A DNA stretch of 64,000 bases from Brenneria nigrifluens DSM 30175 = ATCC 13028 (GTDB lineage: Bacteria; Pseudomonadota; Gammaproteobacteria; Enterobacterales; Enterobacteriaceae): assembly GCF_005484965.1 (NCBI RefSeq), contig NZ_CP034036.1, positions 3,534,001 to 3,598,000 of the forward strand, read 5' to 3'. A model generated the notes under the pieces. The model saw only the letters and a program-made list of their open reading frames with translations. It ran no database searches and was not told the DNA's origin. The position numbers and the translations under genes are program-made. Below, in pieces: positions 46,244-57,798 of the stretch (position 1 is its first letter; each line of letters begins with the position of its first letter).

Positions 46244-46558
46244 TCACGTCTCCTAGATAAAATACGTCCGCACCGTTATTACCCGATTCTACTTGAGATA
46301 AATGACGATGACCATGCTCATGCATTGGTTCGCTCATCTGTGGGACAACAGGATTCACCAGAGTTCCCTGGATGACGGACTTCTCTGTTCACTTACTGGG
46401 GGTAGCCGTTCCGCTTTTCAAGCTTACACTATCGATTGTTTTATATTAAAGCGTTATCAGCAGCCGGCTTTTACCCGCTCTTTTATAGTAGTGCAGTTTA
46501 AGCCATCGCGTTTTACCGCCAACTGGCCAACTGATGGTTACCGATACCAGGCAAATAT
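46244..46558. other. clpP promoter region, between tig terminator and clpP
   Basis: This ~315-bp stretch contains the clpP promoter or promoters. A clear heat-shock consensus was not recognised by eye. The short open frames here lack family resemblance. Confidence 0.5.
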
Positions 46559-46589
46559 AAAAAAGCCCGAGCCGGAAGGCCACGGGCTT
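46559..46589 (-). terminator. Rho-independent terminator of tig
   Basis: On the minus strand GCCCGTGGCC...GGCTCGGGC forms an imperfect GC-rich stem followed by TTTTTT, about 47 bp past the tig stop codon. Confidence 0.8.
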
Positions 46590-46635
46590 TGTTGACCGGG
46601 AAACGACGCTCCCGGATACGGCAGCGGAACGCTGC

Positions 46636-47946
46636 TTATGCCGCTGTTGTCTGCGTCTGATTCATCAATTCATTGAAACTGACGGATTTCTCAACCACTT
46701 TGGCATTGGCGAGCAGCGCTTCAACCGCCTGTTCTTCCAAGGCGACGTTACGCATATTATTCAGCAGCTCTTTGTTCTTGCTGTAGAATTCGATGACTTC
46801 CTGCGGATCTTCATACGCGGAAGCCATCTCTTCGATCAACGCTTTAACCCGTTCTTCGTCAGCTTTCAGCTCGTTGGTGCTGATCACTTCGCCCAGCAAC
46901 AGGCCGACAACCACGCGACGCCTGGCCTGTTCTTCGAACAGTTCGCGCGGCAGTTCCAGCGCCTGCTTTTCGTTGCCGCCGAAACGCTGCGCGGCCTGAC
47001 GGCGCAGAACGTCAATTTCGCCGTCGATCAGCGCGGCGGGAACGTCGATTTCATTTGCCTTGACCAGGCCGTCGAGAACCTGGGTTTTTACCCGGTTACG
47101 CACCGCGCCTTTCAGCTCGCGCTCCATATTCTTGCGAACTTCGGCGCGCAGGCCTTCCTGAGTCCCGTCTTCCACGCCGAAACGCTTGATAAACTCTTCG
47201 GTCAGCTCAGGCAGCTCGCGCTCTTCCACTTTCTTCAGGACGATGGCGAATTTGGCCGCTTTACCTTTCAGGTTTTCCGCGTGGTAGTCTTCCGGGAAGT
47301 TGACGTCGATGGTGAATTCTTCACCGGCCTTGTGGCCGACGACGCCGTCCTCAAAACCCGGGATCATGCGGCTCTGGCCCATCGCCAGCACGAAATCGGA
47401 CGCTTTACCGCCTTCGAACTCTTCACCGTCGATGGAACCGGTGAAATCGATGGTCACGCGATCTTCCGCCGCGGCGGCGCGATCGGTTTCTTTCCAGGTA
47501 GCCTGTTGCTTACGCAGCGTTTCCAGCATGCCGTCGACATCGGCTTCGGTGACTTCAACCACCGGCTTTTCGACTTCGATGGCGTCCAGCGCTTTCAGTT
47601 CCACTTCCGGATAGACTTCAAACTCAACGGAGTAAGTGAAGTCTTCGCCCAGTTTGTATTCGCCCGGAACGTAGTTCGGCGCGCCGACCGGGTTAATCTT
47701 TTCCTTGATGATGGCATCAACGAAATTACGCTGCATCAAATCGCCCAGCACATCCTGACGCACGGAGGCACCATAACGCTGAGCAACAATATTCATCGGC
47801 ACTTTGCCTTTGCGAAAACCGTCAATACGTACTTTTTTGGCCACGTTGACCAGCTCGCTCTTAACCGCACTCTCAATGCTGTCGGCAGCCACGGTAATCG
47901 TTACACGGCGCCCAAGGCCTTGAGTGGTTTCAACAGAAACTTGCAT
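46636..47946 (-). CDS. tig: Trigger factor
   Basis: Ribosome-bound chaperone at the exit tunnel. The 436-residue protein (432 in E. coli) has the ribosome-binding signature [12 protein letters not shown] (about 43-54), an FKBP-type domain (about 150-245, [20 protein letters not shown]) and a long helical C-terminal arm domain. It heads the tig-clpP-clpX-lon gene order shared with E. coli. Confidence 0.97.
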   Translation of the reverse strand: MQVSVETTQGLGRRVTITVAADSIESAVKSELVNVAKKVRIDGFRKGKVPMNIVAQRYGASVRQDVLGDLMQRNFVDAIIKEKINPVGAPNYVPGEYKLGEDFTYSVEFEVYPEVELKALDAIEVEKPVVEVTEADVDGMLETLRKQQATWKETDRAAAAEDRVTIDFTGSIDGEEFEGGKASDFVLAMGQSRMIPGFEDGVVGHKAGEEFTIDVNFPEDYHAENLKGKAAKFAIVLKKVEERELPELTEEFIKRFGVEDGTQEGLRAEVRKNMERELKGAVRNRVKTQVLDGLVKANEIDVPAALIDGEIDVLRRQAAQRFGGNEKQALELPRELFEEQARRRVVVGLLLGEVISTNELKADEERVKALIEEMASAYEDPQEVIEFYSKNKELLNNMRNVALEEQAVEALLANAKVVEKSVSFNELMNQTQTTAA

Positions 47947-48247
47947 CTTGTTACCTCAAAAAATCACAGTGCTCGGTCAACCCCAAAACTATTCTCACAA
48001 CAGCAAAGCCCTTTCGACCCGTGCCGGGAGGCGCCTGGTTGAAAAAAGCCTCACAGAACCGGGACGGCCGTCATGTTGTTGCCAGCCCTGTTCCCTGTAG
48101 TCAGAAGCGTCCCGAATACATTCCGGAAAAATAGACGCGGCATTATAGCGATATAGATAGGATGAGTCGAGGACGGCGGGCGGACTATTCAACGGGGCAT
48201 ACGCACTTTATATCAATAACCCGTTGCGCAACGGGTTATAGCGATGA
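47947..48247. other. tig promoter region, between bolA and tig
   Basis: A 301-bp gap on the minus strand between the bolA stop and the tig start. It must contain the tig promoter. An imperfect repeat AACCCGTTGCGCAACGGGTT (48220-48239) forms a palindromic hairpin just after the bolA gene and is a candidate bolA terminator without a clear U-run. Confidence 0.5.
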
Positions 48248-48562
48248 TTACGAGGTGATGCCGGCGCCGCCGCAGGGCGGGGAGGATGGCACGCTATTAT
48301 GCAAACTCCCCCACTCCTTTACCGTGTAGGTATGCAGCGCCAGGGCGTGCACCGTACTCGCCAATTCCGCGGCCAGTATGGCGTAAATGGCCCGGTGGCG
48401 CCCCAACACCCGCTCCCCCGCAAACCGCTCGCTGACGATCACCACCTTGAAATGGCTTTCCGAGCCCGCGGGCACATTGTGACGATAGCTCTCATCTATT
48501 ACCTCCAGGTGGAGCGGTTCGAATTCCACACGCAATTTTTCTTCTATCGTTTTACGCATCAT
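48248..48562 (-). CDS. bolA: Stress-induced morphology regulator BolA
   Basis: The 104-residue product (105 in E. coli) has the core [40 protein letters not shown] and the invariant [15 protein letters not shown]. BolA binds DNA and, with Grx4, Fe-S clusters, and alters cell shape in stationary phase. The start at 48562 is preceded by AAGGG at 7 bp; an adjacent ATG at 48559 is equally possible. Codons further upstream are not conserved. It is divergent from yajG. Confidence 0.94.
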   Translation of the reverse strand: MMRKTIEEKLRVEFEPLHLEVIDESYRHNVPAGSESHFKVVIVSERFAGERVLGRHRAIYAILAAELASTVHALALHTYTVKEWGSLHNSVPSSPPCGGAGITS

Positions 48563-48889
48563 ACGGCTACCCTTTCGGCTTTGGAAAAGTTCGCTATCAG
48601 CTCGGCATCGCAGGCGGCTTGACATGCCCCTGCACCCTTCAATCTTAGCTGTTTTTCAAACTGTTATAGCCCTGCGACGCGGCTGCCGATAGCTAATAAA
48701 CAGCAATGCAATGTCAAATTTTCGGCGGCGCGGAAGTGATGAAAAGCGATTTCTGCCCGCGCAATGACATGAAAAAGACAAATTTCAGAACAATTTACCG
48801 CCACTCGCTCTTTCCCCGGACCGCGGCGATGATATGATATCAGCAAATTTTATCAGCTCACCACCCTAATCATTACCGAGAAAATACCC

Positions 48890-49468
48890 ATGTTGAAAAA
48901 ACTATTTTTCCCGCTTCTGGCCGTATTGTTGCTTGCAGGTTGCGCAACCAAGAGTAATACCCTCAATATTACGCCGCAGATCGGCCTGCCCGCGCAGGAT
49001 CCGACGCTGATGGGCATCACCATCAGCATCAACGGCGCCGACCAGCGCGCCGACCAGGCGCTGGCGAAGGTTAACCGCGACGGACAGCTGATTACCCTGA
49101 CGCCATCACGCGACCTGCGTTTCCTGTTGCAGGAGGCGCTGGAAAAACAGATGACCGCCCGTGGCTATATGATCGGCACCGGCGGCCCGGTGGCTTTACA
49201 GATCGTGGTCAACAACCTGTATGCTGACGTATCCGAAGGCAACCTGCGCTACAGCATCACCACCAAGGCCGATATCTCTATTCTCGCGCAGGCCAACAAC
49301 GGCAATAAACAGGTGAAAAACTATCGGGCGACCTACAGCGTCCAGGGCGCTTTCACCGCGAATAATCAGAATATTACCAACGCCGTCAACACGGTGCTGG
49401 CCGATGTGATCAACGAGATGGCGCAAGACACCAGCGTCAGTACCTTTATTAAAGAAAACGCCCGTTAA
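48890..49468 (+). CDS. yajG: YajG family lipoprotein
   Basis: A 192-residue lipoprotein: MLKKLFFPLLAVLLLAGC signal with lipobox Cys18. The mature domain has NTLNITPQIGLPAQDPTLMG, TPSRDLRFLLQEALEKQMTA and NAVNTVLADVINEMAQD, aligning with E. coli YajG. The function is unknown, but conserved linkage to ampG suggests envelope biology. ampG follows after 50 bp, so co-transcription is likely. Confidence 0.93.
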   Translation: MLKKLFFPLLAVLLLAGCATKSNTLNITPQIGLPAQDPTLMGITISINGADQRADQALAKVNRDGQLITLTPSRDLRFLLQEALEKQMTARGYMIGTGGPVALQIVVNNLYADVSEGNLRYSITTKADISILAQANNGNKQVKNYRATYSVQGAFTANNQNITNAVNTVLADVINEMAQDTSVSTFIKENAR

Positions 49469-49518
49469 TCTTTTTATTCCGCTTCCTTTGCTCTTCGGAG
49501 CAAGGGAAAGGACCTTTC

Positions 49519-50994
49519 ATGCTTAGTCGTATCGTAAATCTGTTCAGCCAGCGTAATTCACTGTTCCTGCTGTTGCTGGGTTTTGCCTCCGGTTTACCGC
49601 TGGCGTTAACCTCCGGCACGCTGCAAGCCTGGATGACGGTGGAAAATGTCGACCTGAAAACCATCGGATTTTTCTCTTTGGTCGGTCAGGCGTACGTATT
49701 CAAATTTCTGTGGTCGCCGCTGATGGATCGCTATACCCCGCCTTTTCTCGGCCGGCGCCGGGGATGGCTGCTGCTCAGCCAGCTCTCGCTGGGTGGAGCG
49801 ATTATCGCCATGGGGTTTATGAATCCGGCGGACCACCTGTGGTGGCTGGCCGCGCTGGCGGTGCTGGTGGCTTTCTGCTCGGCCTCGCAGGATATCGTTT
49901 TTGATGCCTACAAAACCGACCTGCTCCCCCCCAAAGAGCGCGGAACCGGGGCCGCGGTTTCGGTATTGGGCTATCGGCTGGCCATGCTGGTCTCGGGCGG
50001 CCTTGCCCTGTGGATGGCCGACCGGTTATTGGGCTGGCAGGCGACGTACTGGCTGATGGCGGGATTAATGCTCATCGGCGTGTTTTCCACCCTGCTGGCG
50101 CCGGAGCCGCATAACAGCCATCCCGCTCCCCGCACCATGGAACAGGCCATCGTTGCGCCCTTACGCGACTTTTTCGGCCGCAACAACGCCTGGCTGATTT
50201 TACTGTTGATCGTGCTGTACAAATTAGGCGACGCTTTCGCCGTCAGTTTGACCACCACCTTCCTTATTCGCGGCGTCGGCTTTAACGCCGGCGACGTTGG
50301 CCTGGTCAACAAAACGCTGGGGTTGTTCGCCACCATTGTCGGCGCGGTTTATGGCGGATTGCTGATGCAGCGGCTGACCTTGTTCAGGGCGTTGATGCTG
50401 TTCGGCATTCTGCAGGCGGTTTCCAACGCCGGCTACTGGCTGTTGGCCATCACCGATAAAAATATGTTCACCATGGCCGGCGCCGTTTTTCTGGAAAACC
50501 TGTGCGGCGGGATGGGAACTGCGGCGTTCGTGGCGCTATTAATGACGCTGTGCCACAAATCTTTTTCCGCGACGCAGTTTGCCTTGCTTTCGGCCCTTTC
50601 CGCGGTGGGACGGGTGTATGTCGGCCCCATCGCCGGCTGGTTTGTCGAAGCGCACGGCTGGGCGTGGTTTTATCTGTTCTCCATCGCCGCCGCCTTGCCG
50701 GGCCTGTTTCTTCTAGCGGTCTGCCGCGGGACGCTGGAATACACGCAAAAAACCGACGCGTTTCTGTTGCGCAACACCTTTCCCCGCTATTACGCCGCGG
50801 CGTTGCGCACGCTCGCCGTCGGTTCGTGCCTGCTGGGGCTGTGGCTGGCGCTGCTGGCAACCAATGCCATGGAGTGGACGGCCCTGCCGCTGCTGGCCGA
50901 TTACCTGCTGATGGCGGGGGGCGGACTGGCGCTGCTGGGCATTGTGCTGGGCAGCCTGCTGGATTATCTCTCGCTGCGCCCCCCCGCCAACTGA
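49519..50994 (+). CDS. ampG: Muropeptide permease AmpG
   Basis: Major-facilitator permease that imports anhydromuropeptides for cell-wall recycling and so supplies the AmpR signal for AmpC induction. The 491 residues equal E. coli AmpG. There are about 14 membrane helices; conserved parts are LLLGFASGLPLALTSGTLQAW, shown as LLLGFASGLPLALTSGTL, plus SPLMDRYTPPFLGRRRGW and GYRLAMLVSGGLALW. AAGGGAAAGG precedes the ATG. A strong terminator follows. Confidence 0.96.
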   Translation: MLSRIVNLFSQRNSLFLLLLGFASGLPLALTSGTLQAWMTVENVDLKTIGFFSLVGQAYVFKFLWSPLMDRYTPPFLGRRRGWLLLSQLSLGGAIIAMGFMNPADHLWWLAALAVLVAFCSASQDIVFDAYKTDLLPPKERGTGAAVSVLGYRLAMLVSGGLALWMADRLLGWQATYWLMAGLMLIGVFSTLLAPEPHNSHPAPRTMEQAIVAPLRDFFGRNNAWLILLLIVLYKLGDAFAVSLTTTFLIRGVGFNAGDVGLVNKTLGLFATIVGAVYGGLLMQRLTLFRALMLFGILQAVSNAGYWLLAITDKNMFTMAGAVFLENLCGGMGTAAFVALLMTLCHKSFSATQFALLSALSAVGRVYVGPIAGWFVEAHGWAWFYLFSIAAALPGLFLLAVCRGTLEYTQKTDAFLLRNTFPRYYAAALRTLAVGSCLLGLWLALLATNAMEWTALPLLADYLLMAGGGLALLGIVLGSLLDYLSLRPPAN

Positions 50995-51005
50995 GCGACG
51001 GCCAA

Positions 51006-51041
51006 GGGGATAACAGCGCCTTATTATGCGCTGTTATCCCC
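51006..51041 (+). terminator. Rho-independent terminator of yajG-ampG
   Basis: GGGGATAACAGCGC-CTTATTAT-GCGCTGTTATCCCC is a perfect 14-bp stem starting 12 bp after the ampG stop codon, followed by an AT-rich tract with TTTTTTT. Confidence 0.88.
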
Positions 51042-51411
51042 TTATTAAATTATTTTTTTCTTAATAGTCTGGTAAGGAAATGATTTATTTCACAGCGCAA
51101 ACATTTGGTACGAAATAATTTTGTTTTTTGAGCCAAGTGTGCTCTGTAGCAAAAATTTCTGCTCGCTGGAAAATAAAAGTCGTTAAGGGTTGTAATTTTT
51201 TATTATCAATCCATACTTTTGCCTGGGTAAAACGATAATTACCTGTTTTTAAATGTCATTTTTTATTTACCGCTGTCTTTGTGACATTCAATGCCAAAAG
51301 CAGCAACAACCGACTGACATAGCCTTAATCATGTTTACAGTACAGTAACCTTCCCGTAAAATGCCCGCTCGCGTAAAATGACAATAGAGCCCTTGTAATT
51401 GAGGTCGCTAG
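51042..51411. other. cyoABCDE upstream control region
   Basis: About 370 bp, strongly AT-rich, between the ampG terminator and cyoA. In E. coli this region carries ArcA, Fnr and other sites. Several A/T tracts (GTTGTAATTTTTTATTATC near 51188) could be ArcA-like, but none is clear enough to assign. The RBS GAGGTCGC lies just before the cyoA ATG. Confidence 0.5.
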
Positions 51412-52374
51412 ATGAGACTCAGGAAATACAATAGAATTTTTGGGATGTTGTCTTTATTTGCAGCTACAGCATTGCTCAGCGGCTGCGATATGGCATTGAT
51501 GAATCCCAAAGGACAGGTCGGGTTGGAGCAACGATCGTTAATACTGACGGCCATCGGCCTGATGCTGATCGTTGTTGTTCCCGTCATTATCATGGCCATC
51601 GCTTTCGCCTGGAAGTTCAGAGCTTCCAATGAGAAGGCAAAGTACACTCCCAATTGGTCCCACTCCAACAAGATCGAAGCCGTTGTCTGGACAGTGCCAA
51701 TAATCATAATCGTTATTCTTGCCGCGATTACCTGGAAGACGACCCATTCGCTTGATCCTTACAAGCCTTTGGAATCAGACGTTAAACCCGTCAATGTCGA
51801 AGTGATTTCCCTTGACTGGAAATGGCTGTTCGTCTACCCGGACCTGGGCATCGCCAGCGTTAACGAGCTTGCTTTCCCGGCAAACGTGCCGGTTGCATTC
51901 AAGATCACCTCCGATTCCGTGATGAACTCGTTTTTCATCCCTCGTCTCGGCGGGCAAATCTATGCTATGGCCGGTATGCAGACCAAGCTGCATCTGATTG
52001 CCAATGAAGCGGGAAAATATGACGGTATATCCGGCGCCTACAGCGGAAAAGGCTTTTCCGGCATGAAGTTTACCGCCATCGCCACGCCAAGCCAGCAGGA
52101 GTTCGACCAGTGGGTGGCGAACGTTCGCGCCTCGTCCAAAACGCTCAACAGCATGGATGAGTTCAATAAGCTGGCTCAGCCGAGTGAATACCATCCAGTG
52201 GAATATTTCTCTAGCGTTCAACCGGATTTGTTTAGAAAAATCATTCTCAAATTCACAGGCCACGACATGAACATGCAGCATCATGGTGAAGGCATAAAAC
52301 ACGATGAAAACATGCGGCACGATGAGGGTATGAACATGGGCGAGCATAGCTCGCACCAAGGAGCCGAGGGATAA
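51412..52374 (+). CDS. cyoA: Cytochrome bo3 ubiquinol oxidase subunit II
   Basis: The 320-residue lipoprotein subunit (315 in E. coli) has lipobox LLSGC (Cys25), two membrane helices (about 44-120) and a periplasmic cupredoxin domain that lacks the CuA ligands, as in quinol oxidases. The mature tail is rich in His, Met and Asp ([20 protein letters not shown]). It is the first gene of cyoABCDE, which makes the high-oxygen, proton-pumping terminal oxidase. Confidence 0.97.
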   Translation: MRLRKYNRIFGMLSLFAATALLSGCDMALMNPKGQVGLEQRSLILTAIGLMLIVVVPVIIMAIAFAWKFRASNEKAKYTPNWSHSNKIEAVVWTVPIIIIVILAAITWKTTHSLDPYKPLESDVKPVNVEVISLDWKWLFVYPDLGIASVNELAFPANVPVAFKITSDSVMNSFFIPRLGGQIYAMAGMQTKLHLIANEAGKYDGISGAYSGKGFSGMKFTAIATPSQQEFDQWVANVRASSKTLNSMDEFNKLAQPSEYHPVEYFSSVQPDLFRKIILKFTGHDMNMQHHGEGIKHDENMRHDEGMNMGEHSSHQGAEG

Positions 52375-52378
52375 TACG

Positions 52379-54370
52379 ATGTTCGGAAAACTTACACTCG
52401 ATGCAATTCCGTATCATGAACCCATTATCATGGTTACCGTGGCGGGGATCATCGTCGGCGGCCTGGCGCTGCTGGCGGCAATAACCTATTTCGGTAAATG
52501 GAAATGGTTATGGACGGAATGGTTCACCTCCGTAGACCATAAAAAGATCGGCATTATGTATGTCATCGTCGCTCTGGTGATGATGCTGCGCGGTTTTGCC
52601 GATGCCATCATGATGCGTGGTCAACAGGTTCTGGCCTCCGCCGGCGAAGCCGGCTTCCTCAACGCCCACCACTACGATCAGATCTTTACCGCGCACGGCG
52701 TGATCATGATTTTCTTCGTGGCGACGCCGTTTGTGGTGGGGTTGATGAACCTGGCGGTTCCTTTGCAAATCGGCGCCCGCGACGTCGCCTTCCCTTTCCT
52801 GAACTCGTTGAGTTTCTGGCTGTTCGTGGCCGGGGTGATTCTGATCAACATCTCTCTCGGCGTAGGCGAATTCGCCCAGACGGGCTGGGTGGCTTATCCG
52901 CCGCTCTCCGGCAAGGAGTACAGCCCCGGCGTCGGGGTCGATTACTGGATATGGAGTTTGCAGATATCCGGTCTGGGCACCACGCTGACCGGCGTCAATT
53001 TCTTCGCCACCATTATGAAAATGCGCGCGCCGGGCATGTCGCTGATGAAAATGCCGGTCTTTACCTGGACGGCGCTGTGCACCAACGTACTGATTATCGC
53101 CGCATTCCCGATACTGACCGTAACCATCGCGCTGCTGACGCTGGACCGTTACCTCGGCACCCATTTCTTTACCAACGATATGGGCGGCAACATGATGATG
53201 TACATCAACCTGATCTGGGCCTGGGGTCATCCTGAGGTTTATATTCTGGTACTGCCGGTATTCGGTATCTATTCGGAAGTGGTCGCCACATTCTGTAAAA
53301 AACGCCTGTTTGGCTACACCTCGCTGGTGTGGGCGACTATCGCCATTACCATACTGTCGTTCGTCGTTTGGTTGCACCATTTCTTTACCATGGGCTCGGG
53401 CGCCAACGTCAACGCATTCTTCGGTATCGCCACGATGATTATTTCCATCCCCACCGGGGTGAAAATATTCAACTGGCTGTTCACCATGTATCAGGGCCGC
53501 ATTCAGTCTCACTCCACCATGCTGTGGTCAATCGGCTTTATCGTCACCTTCTCCATCGGCGGGATGACGGGGGTGTTGCTGGCGGTGCCGGGCGCCAACT
53601 TCGTGTTGCATAACAGCCTGTTCCTGATCGCCCATTTCCATAATGTGATCATCGGCGGCGTAGTGTTCGGCTGCTTTGCCGGCATCACTTACTGGTTCCC
53701 GAAAGCCTTCGGCTTCACCCTGAACGAAACCTGGGGTAAACGCGCGTTCTGGTTCTGGATCATCGGCTTCTTCGTTGCCTTTATGCCGCTCTACGTGCTG
53801 GGCTTTATGGGTATGACCCGTCGCTTAGGTCAGCAGATCAACCCGGAGTTCCATTCACTGCTGGTGGTGGCTTCCGTCGGTGCGCTGCTGATCGGTATCG
53901 GCGTGCTGTGCCAGGTGATGCAGTTCTACGTCAGTATCCGCGATCGCCACCAGAACCGCGACCTGACGGGCGACCCGTGGGACGGCCGTACGCTGGAATG
54001 GTCCACCTCGTCTCCGGCGCCGTTCTATAACTTCGCCACCGTGCCGCTCGTTGACGATCGCGATGCATTCTGGGATGCCAAGGAGAAAGGCGAGGCCTAC
54101 CGGAAACCTGCTGGCTATGAAGAGATTCATATGCCGAAAAATACCGGTGCGGGCGTCATTATTTCCGCCTTCAGTCTGGTATTCGGCTTTGCCATGATTT
54201 GGCATATCTGGTGGCTGGCGATTATCGGCTTTGCCGGAATGGTCGTGACCTGGATCGTGCACAGTTTTAATCAGGACGTTGACTACTACGTTCCGGTTAA
54301 AGAAATCGAAAAAATCGAGAATCAGAATTTTGATCAAATCAGCAAAGCAGGTCTGAAACATGTCAACTGA
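52379..54370 (+). CDS. cyoB: Cytochrome bo3 ubiquinol oxidase subunit I
   Basis: The 663-residue catalytic subunit matches E. coli length. It has 15 membrane helices, heme-ligand and CuB histidines in [37 protein letters not shown] and [16 protein letters not shown]. It binds heme b, heme o3 and CuB and pumps protons. It starts 4 bp after cyoA and overlaps cyoC by 11 bases. Confidence 0.98.
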   Translation: MFGKLTLDAIPYHEPIIMVTVAGIIVGGLALLAAITYFGKWKWLWTEWFTSVDHKKIGIMYVIVALVMMLRGFADAIMMRGQQVLASAGEAGFLNAHHYDQIFTAHGVIMIFFVATPFVVGLMNLAVPLQIGARDVAFPFLNSLSFWLFVAGVILINISLGVGEFAQTGWVAYPPLSGKEYSPGVGVDYWIWSLQISGLGTTLTGVNFFATIMKMRAPGMSLMKMPVFTWTALCTNVLIIAAFPILTVTIALLTLDRYLGTHFFTNDMGGNMMMYINLIWAWGHPEVYILVLPVFGIYSEVVATFCKKRLFGYTSLVWATIAITILSFVVWLHHFFTMGSGANVNAFFGIATMIISIPTGVKIFNWLFTMYQGRIQSHSTMLWSIGFIVTFSIGGMTGVLLAVPGANFVLHNSLFLIAHFHNVIIGGVVFGCFAGITYWFPKAFGFTLNETWGKRAFWFWIIGFFVAFMPLYVLGFMGMTRRLGQQINPEFHSLLVVASVGALLIGIGVLCQVMQFYVSIRDRHQNRDLTGDPWDGRTLEWSTSSPAPFYNFATVPLVDDRDAFWDAKEKGEAYRKPAGYEEIHMPKNTGAGVIISAFSLVFGFAMIWHIWWLAIIGFAGMVVTWIVHSFNQDVDYYVPVKEIEKIENQNFDQISKAGLKHVN

Positions 54371-54974
54371 AACTCTGACTAACCATAGCGCAGCCCATGC
54401 CGAGCATGGGCACCACGATGCGGGAGCCACCAAGGTATTCGGTTTCTGGATCTACCTGATGAGCGACTGCATACTCTTTGCGTCTCTGTTCGCAACCTAT
54501 GCCGTGCTGGTTAATGGTACCGCGGGCGGTCCGACGGGGAAGGACATTTTCGAATTGCCCTTCGTGTTGGTGGAAACCTTCGTCCTGCTGTTCAGCAGTA
54601 TTACCTACGGCATGGCGATGATCGCCATGAACAAGGGCGACAAGTCGCAGGTTAACCTCTGGCTGGGGCTGACCTTCCTGTTCGGTCTGGCGTTTATCAC
54701 CATGGAAATCTATGAATTCCATCACCTGATTGCCGAAGGTTTCGGCCCGGATCGCAGCGCTTTCCTGTCGGCGTTCTTTGCGCTGGTCGGCACGCACGGC
54801 GTCCACGTTACCGCCGGCCTGATCTGGCTTGTCATTATGATGGTGCAGGTCGCCGGTCGCGGACTGACCGCCGTCAATAAAACCCGTCTGATGTGCCTGA
54901 GCCTGTTCTGGCACTTCCTGGACGTGGTATGGATTTGTGTCTTCACCGTTGTTTATCTGCTGGGGGCGATGTAA
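54360..54974 (+). CDS. cyoC: Cytochrome bo3 ubiquinol oxidase subunit III
   Basis: The 204-residue membrane subunit (same as E. coli) has five helices. Conserved segments are [38 protein letters not shown] and [20 protein letters not shown]. It supports assembly and stability of the oxidase. Its stop overlaps the cyoD start (TAATG). Confidence 0.97.
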   Translation: MSTETLTNHSAAHAEHGHHDAGATKVFGFWIYLMSDCILFASLFATYAVLVNGTAGGPTGKDIFELPFVLVETFVLLFSSITYGMAMIAMNKGDKSQVNLWLGLTFLFGLAFITMEIYEFHHLIAEGFGPDRSAFLSAFFALVGTHGVHVTAGLIWLVIMMVQVAGRGLTAVNKTRLMCLSLFWHFLDVVWICVFTVVYLLGAM

Positions 54975-55306
54975 TGAGTCATTCAACAACCGATCATGCA
55001 GGCGCCAGCCACGGTAGCGTCAAATCCTACCTGACAGGTTTTGTTCTGTCCGTTATCCTGACCGTGATCCCTTTTGCGATGGTAATGGCCGGTTCAGCCT
55101 CGCATAACGTCATCATACTGACCGTCGTGGGATGTGCGGTTATCCAGATTCTGGTTCATCTGGTGTACTTCCTGCATCTGAGCACCGCCTCGGAAGAGCG
55201 CTGGAACGTGGTGGCCCTTGTGTTTACCGTCCTGATTATCGCCATTGTCGTTGCCGGTTCCATATGGATTATGTGGAACACGCACGCCAACATGATGATC
55301 CAGTAA
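54974..55306 (+). CDS. cyoD: Cytochrome bo3 ubiquinol oxidase subunit IV
   Basis: The 110-residue subunit has three membrane helices: [40 protein letters not shown] and [20 protein letters not shown]. The ATG at 54974 overlaps the cyoC stop and gives [20 protein letters not shown], matching the family. It aids CuB assembly into subunit I. Confidence 0.97.
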   Translation: MSHSTTDHAGASHGSVKSYLTGFVLSVILTVIPFAMVMAGSASHNVIILTVVGCAVIQILVHLVYFLHLSTASEERWNVVALVFTVLIIAIVVAGSIWIMWNTHANMMIQ

Positions 55307-55320
55307 CCGAGCCGTAAAAG

Positions 55321-56208
55321 ATGATTAAATACCTGCAAGTCACCAAACCGGGAATTATTTTCGGTAATCTGATTTCTGTTATCGGCGGATTTCTCCTCGC
55401 CGCGCAAGGCAGCATTGATTACCCGCTGTTTCTTTCCACGCTGTTTGGGGTATCGCTGGTGGTTGCGTCGGGTTGCGTATTCAACAACGTTATCGACCGC
55501 GATATCGACAAAAAAATGGAGAGAACCAAGAATCGGGTTCTGGTAAGGGGACTGATCTCACTGAAGGTAACCCTTGTTTACGCTTCTCTGCTGGGTATTG
55601 CCGGCTTCGCGCTGCTGTATATCGCCGCCAATCCGCTGGCCATGTGGCTGGCGGTGATGGGCTTCGTGGTTTACGTCGGCGTTTACAGCCTGTATATGAA
55701 GCGTCATTCGGTTTACGGCACGCTGATCGGCAGCCTGTCCGGCGCCGCGCCGCCGGTTATCGGCTACTGCGCCGTCAGCAATCAGTTTGATGCGGGAGCA
55801 TTGATTTTGCTGCTGATTTTCAGCCTGTGGCAGATGCCCCACTCTTACGCGATCGCCATTTTCCGCTTTAAGGATTACCAGGCCGCCAATATTCCGGTGC
55901 TGCCGGTGGTAAAAGGCATTTCCGTGGCGAAGAACCATATCACGCTATATATTCTGGCGTTTATGGTCGCCACCCTGATGCTGTCTCTCGGCGGCTACGC
56001 CGGTTACAAATATCTGGTGGTCGCCGCGGCGGTCAGCGTGTGGTGGCTGGGGATGGCGTTGTCAGGCTATAAAAACGCCAATGACGACCGGGTATGGGCG
56101 AAAAAGCTGTTTATGTTTTCCATTGTCGCCATTACCTCGCTGAGCGTGATGATGTCCGTCGACTCCATCGCGCCGGCGCGGGAAGCCCTGCTGACCTATT
56201 TGCGTTAA
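55321..56208 (+). CDS. cyoE: Protoheme IX farnesyltransferase (heme O synthase)
   Basis: A 295-residue UbiA-family prenyltransferase that makes heme O for the bo3 oxidase. Nine membrane helices; the farnesyl-diphosphate motif is [18 protein letters not shown] (about 58-75) with a second acidic motif near [15 protein letters not shown]. It is last in the cyo operon, 14 bp after cyoD. Confidence 0.97.
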   Translation: MIKYLQVTKPGIIFGNLISVIGGFLLAAQGSIDYPLFLSTLFGVSLVVASGCVFNNVIDRDIDKKMERTKNRVLVRGLISLKVTLVYASLLGIAGFALLYIAANPLAMWLAVMGFVVYVGVYSLYMKRHSVYGTLIGSLSGAAPPVIGYCAVSNQFDAGALILLLIFSLWQMPHSYAIAIFRFKDYQAANIPVLPVVKGISVAKNHITLYILAFMVATLMLSLGGYAGYKYLVVAAAVSVWWLGMALSGYKNANDDRVWAKKLFMFSIVAITSLSVMMSVDSIAPAREALLTYLR

Positions 56209-56256
56209 TCACGGCGCGCCGAGCAACCAAACCTTCCGGCTTTTACCCCACTCCAA

Positions 56257-56278
56257 CCCTCCCCTTCACAGGGGAGGG
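56257..56278 (+). terminator. GC-rich hairpin after cyoE
   Basis: CCCTCCCCT-TCAC-AGGGGAGGG is a perfect 9-bp stem in the cyoE-yajR gap without a U-run. The flanking text CTCCAACCCTCCCCTTCACA is a common interspersed repeat type in enterobacteria, so it may be a repeat rather than a dedicated terminator. Confidence 0.45.
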
Positions 56279-56406
56279 AGCCAATCCAGCATACTTTCGG
56301 TGACTGTGACTCCTCGGGCATCAATGGCAAATCACGCAATAACCTGTCGTTTACGCAACGGCGAATAACGCACTAGAATAGCGCCGACGGTTTTCCAGAG
56401 GTATTA

Positions 56407-57771
56407 ATGAACGACAACAAAATGACCCCCGGCGAGCTGCGGGCGACATGGGGCCTGGGTACGGTATTTTCGCTGCGCATGCTCGGCATGTTTATGGTGC
56501 TGCCGGTGCTGACCACCTACGGCATGGCATTGCAGGGCGCCAGCGAATCGCTTATCGGCATCGCTATCGGCATTTACGGCCTGATGCAGGCGGTTTTTCA
56601 GATCCCCTTCGGACTCATGTCGGATCGCATCGGCAGAAAACCGTTAATCGTCGGCGGATTGCTGATTTTTGCCGCGGGCAGCGTTATCGCCGCGCTCAGC
56701 GACTCCATCTGGGGCATTATTCTCGGCCGGGCGCTACAGGGTTCGGGCGCTATTTCCGCCGCGGTGATGGCCTTGCTCTCCGATCTCACCCGCGAACAAA
56801 ACCGTACCAAAGCGATGGCGTTTATCGGCGTCAGCTTCGGCGTCACCTTTGCCATCGCCATGGTGGCAGGCCCCATCGTTACCCATGCTTTTGGTTTACA
56901 GGCGCTGTTCTGGGGCATTACCGTTCTGTCGTTGATGGGGATCGTAATTACCCTGACCATGATCCCGGCGGCTCCGGCGCATGTGCTAAATCGGGAATCG
57001 GCCATCGTGCGCGGCGGTTTGCGCAAGGTTTTAGCCAATAGCCGCCTGCTGAAGCTGAATTTCGGCATTATGAGTCTGCATATTCTGCTGATGTCGAGCT
57101 TCGTGGCGCTGCCGCGCGTAATGGAACAGGCAGGGCTGGCGCCGCAGGATCACTGGAAAGTCTATCTTGTCACCATGCTGGTTTCCTTCGCCGGCGTGGT
57201 GCCGTTCATTATCTTCGCCGAGTTGAAACGGCGCATGAAGCAGGTGTTCGTCGGCTGCATCCTGGTGCTTATCGCCGCCGAGCTGACGCTGTGGGCGGCG
57301 GGCAATCAGCTCTGGCAGATTATTGCCGGCGTGCAGCTGTTCTTTCTGGCGTTTAACGTGATGGAAGCCCTGCTGCCATCGCTGATCAGCAAAGAATCCC
57401 CCGCCGGATACAAGGGAACCGCGCTGGGCGTTTACTCCACCACCCAGTTTCTCGGCGTGGCTATCGGCGGCAGTCTGGGAGGCGCGCTGTTCGAACATTA
57501 CGGCCCGGCAACGGTATTCGCGGCGGGCGCAGGCATCGCCGCGCTGTGGCTGCTGGTCGGCTTCACCATGCGCGAGCCGCCCTACCTCAGCAGCCTGAGA
57601 ATCACACTCTCCGATTCCGCATTAAATAACCGCGACCTCGAAGAGAAAATACACGCCCAGCCCGGCGTGGCGGAGGTGATTATCGTTCCCGACGAGCACA
57701 GCGCCTACGTCAAAATCGATAATAAGAAAATCAGCAGACGGCAGTTGGAAGAGCTGGTCGCCCGGCCATAG
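56407..57771 (+). CDS. yajR: MFS transporter YajR
   Basis: The 454-residue protein has 12 membrane helices and a C-terminal cytoplasmic YAM (ferredoxin-like) domain (about 388-454, DLEEKIHAQPGVAEVIIVPD). The motif-A region is GLMSDRIGRKPLIVGGLL. The physiological substrate is unknown. In E. coli yajR also follows cyoE. The RBS AGAGG lies just before the ATG. Confidence 0.94.
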   Translation: MNDNKMTPGELRATWGLGTVFSLRMLGMFMVLPVLTTYGMALQGASESLIGIAIGIYGLMQAVFQIPFGLMSDRIGRKPLIVGGLLIFAAGSVIAALSDSIWGIILGRALQGSGAISAAVMALLSDLTREQNRTKAMAFIGVSFGVTFAIAMVAGPIVTHAFGLQALFWGITVLSLMGIVITLTMIPAAPAHVLNRESAIVRGGLRKVLANSRLLKLNFGIMSLHILLMSSFVALPRVMEQAGLAPQDHWKVYLVTMLVSFAGVVPFIIFAELKRRMKQVFVGCILVLIAAELTLWAAGNQLWQIIAGVQLFFLAFNVMEALLPSLISKESPAGYKGTALGVYSTTQFLGVAIGGSLGGALFEHYGPATVFAAGAGIAALWLLVGFTMREPPYLSSLRITLSDSALNNRDLEEKIHAQPGVAEVIIVPDEHSAYVKIDNKKISRRQLEELVARP

Positions 57772-57798
57772 CCACTGCGGCCCGCTCGGTGCGACCGG

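Noticed and set aside
46302..46595. Open frame of 97 codons in the clpP-tig gap
   Set aside because: It runs through the tig terminator and has no recognisable family or RBS.
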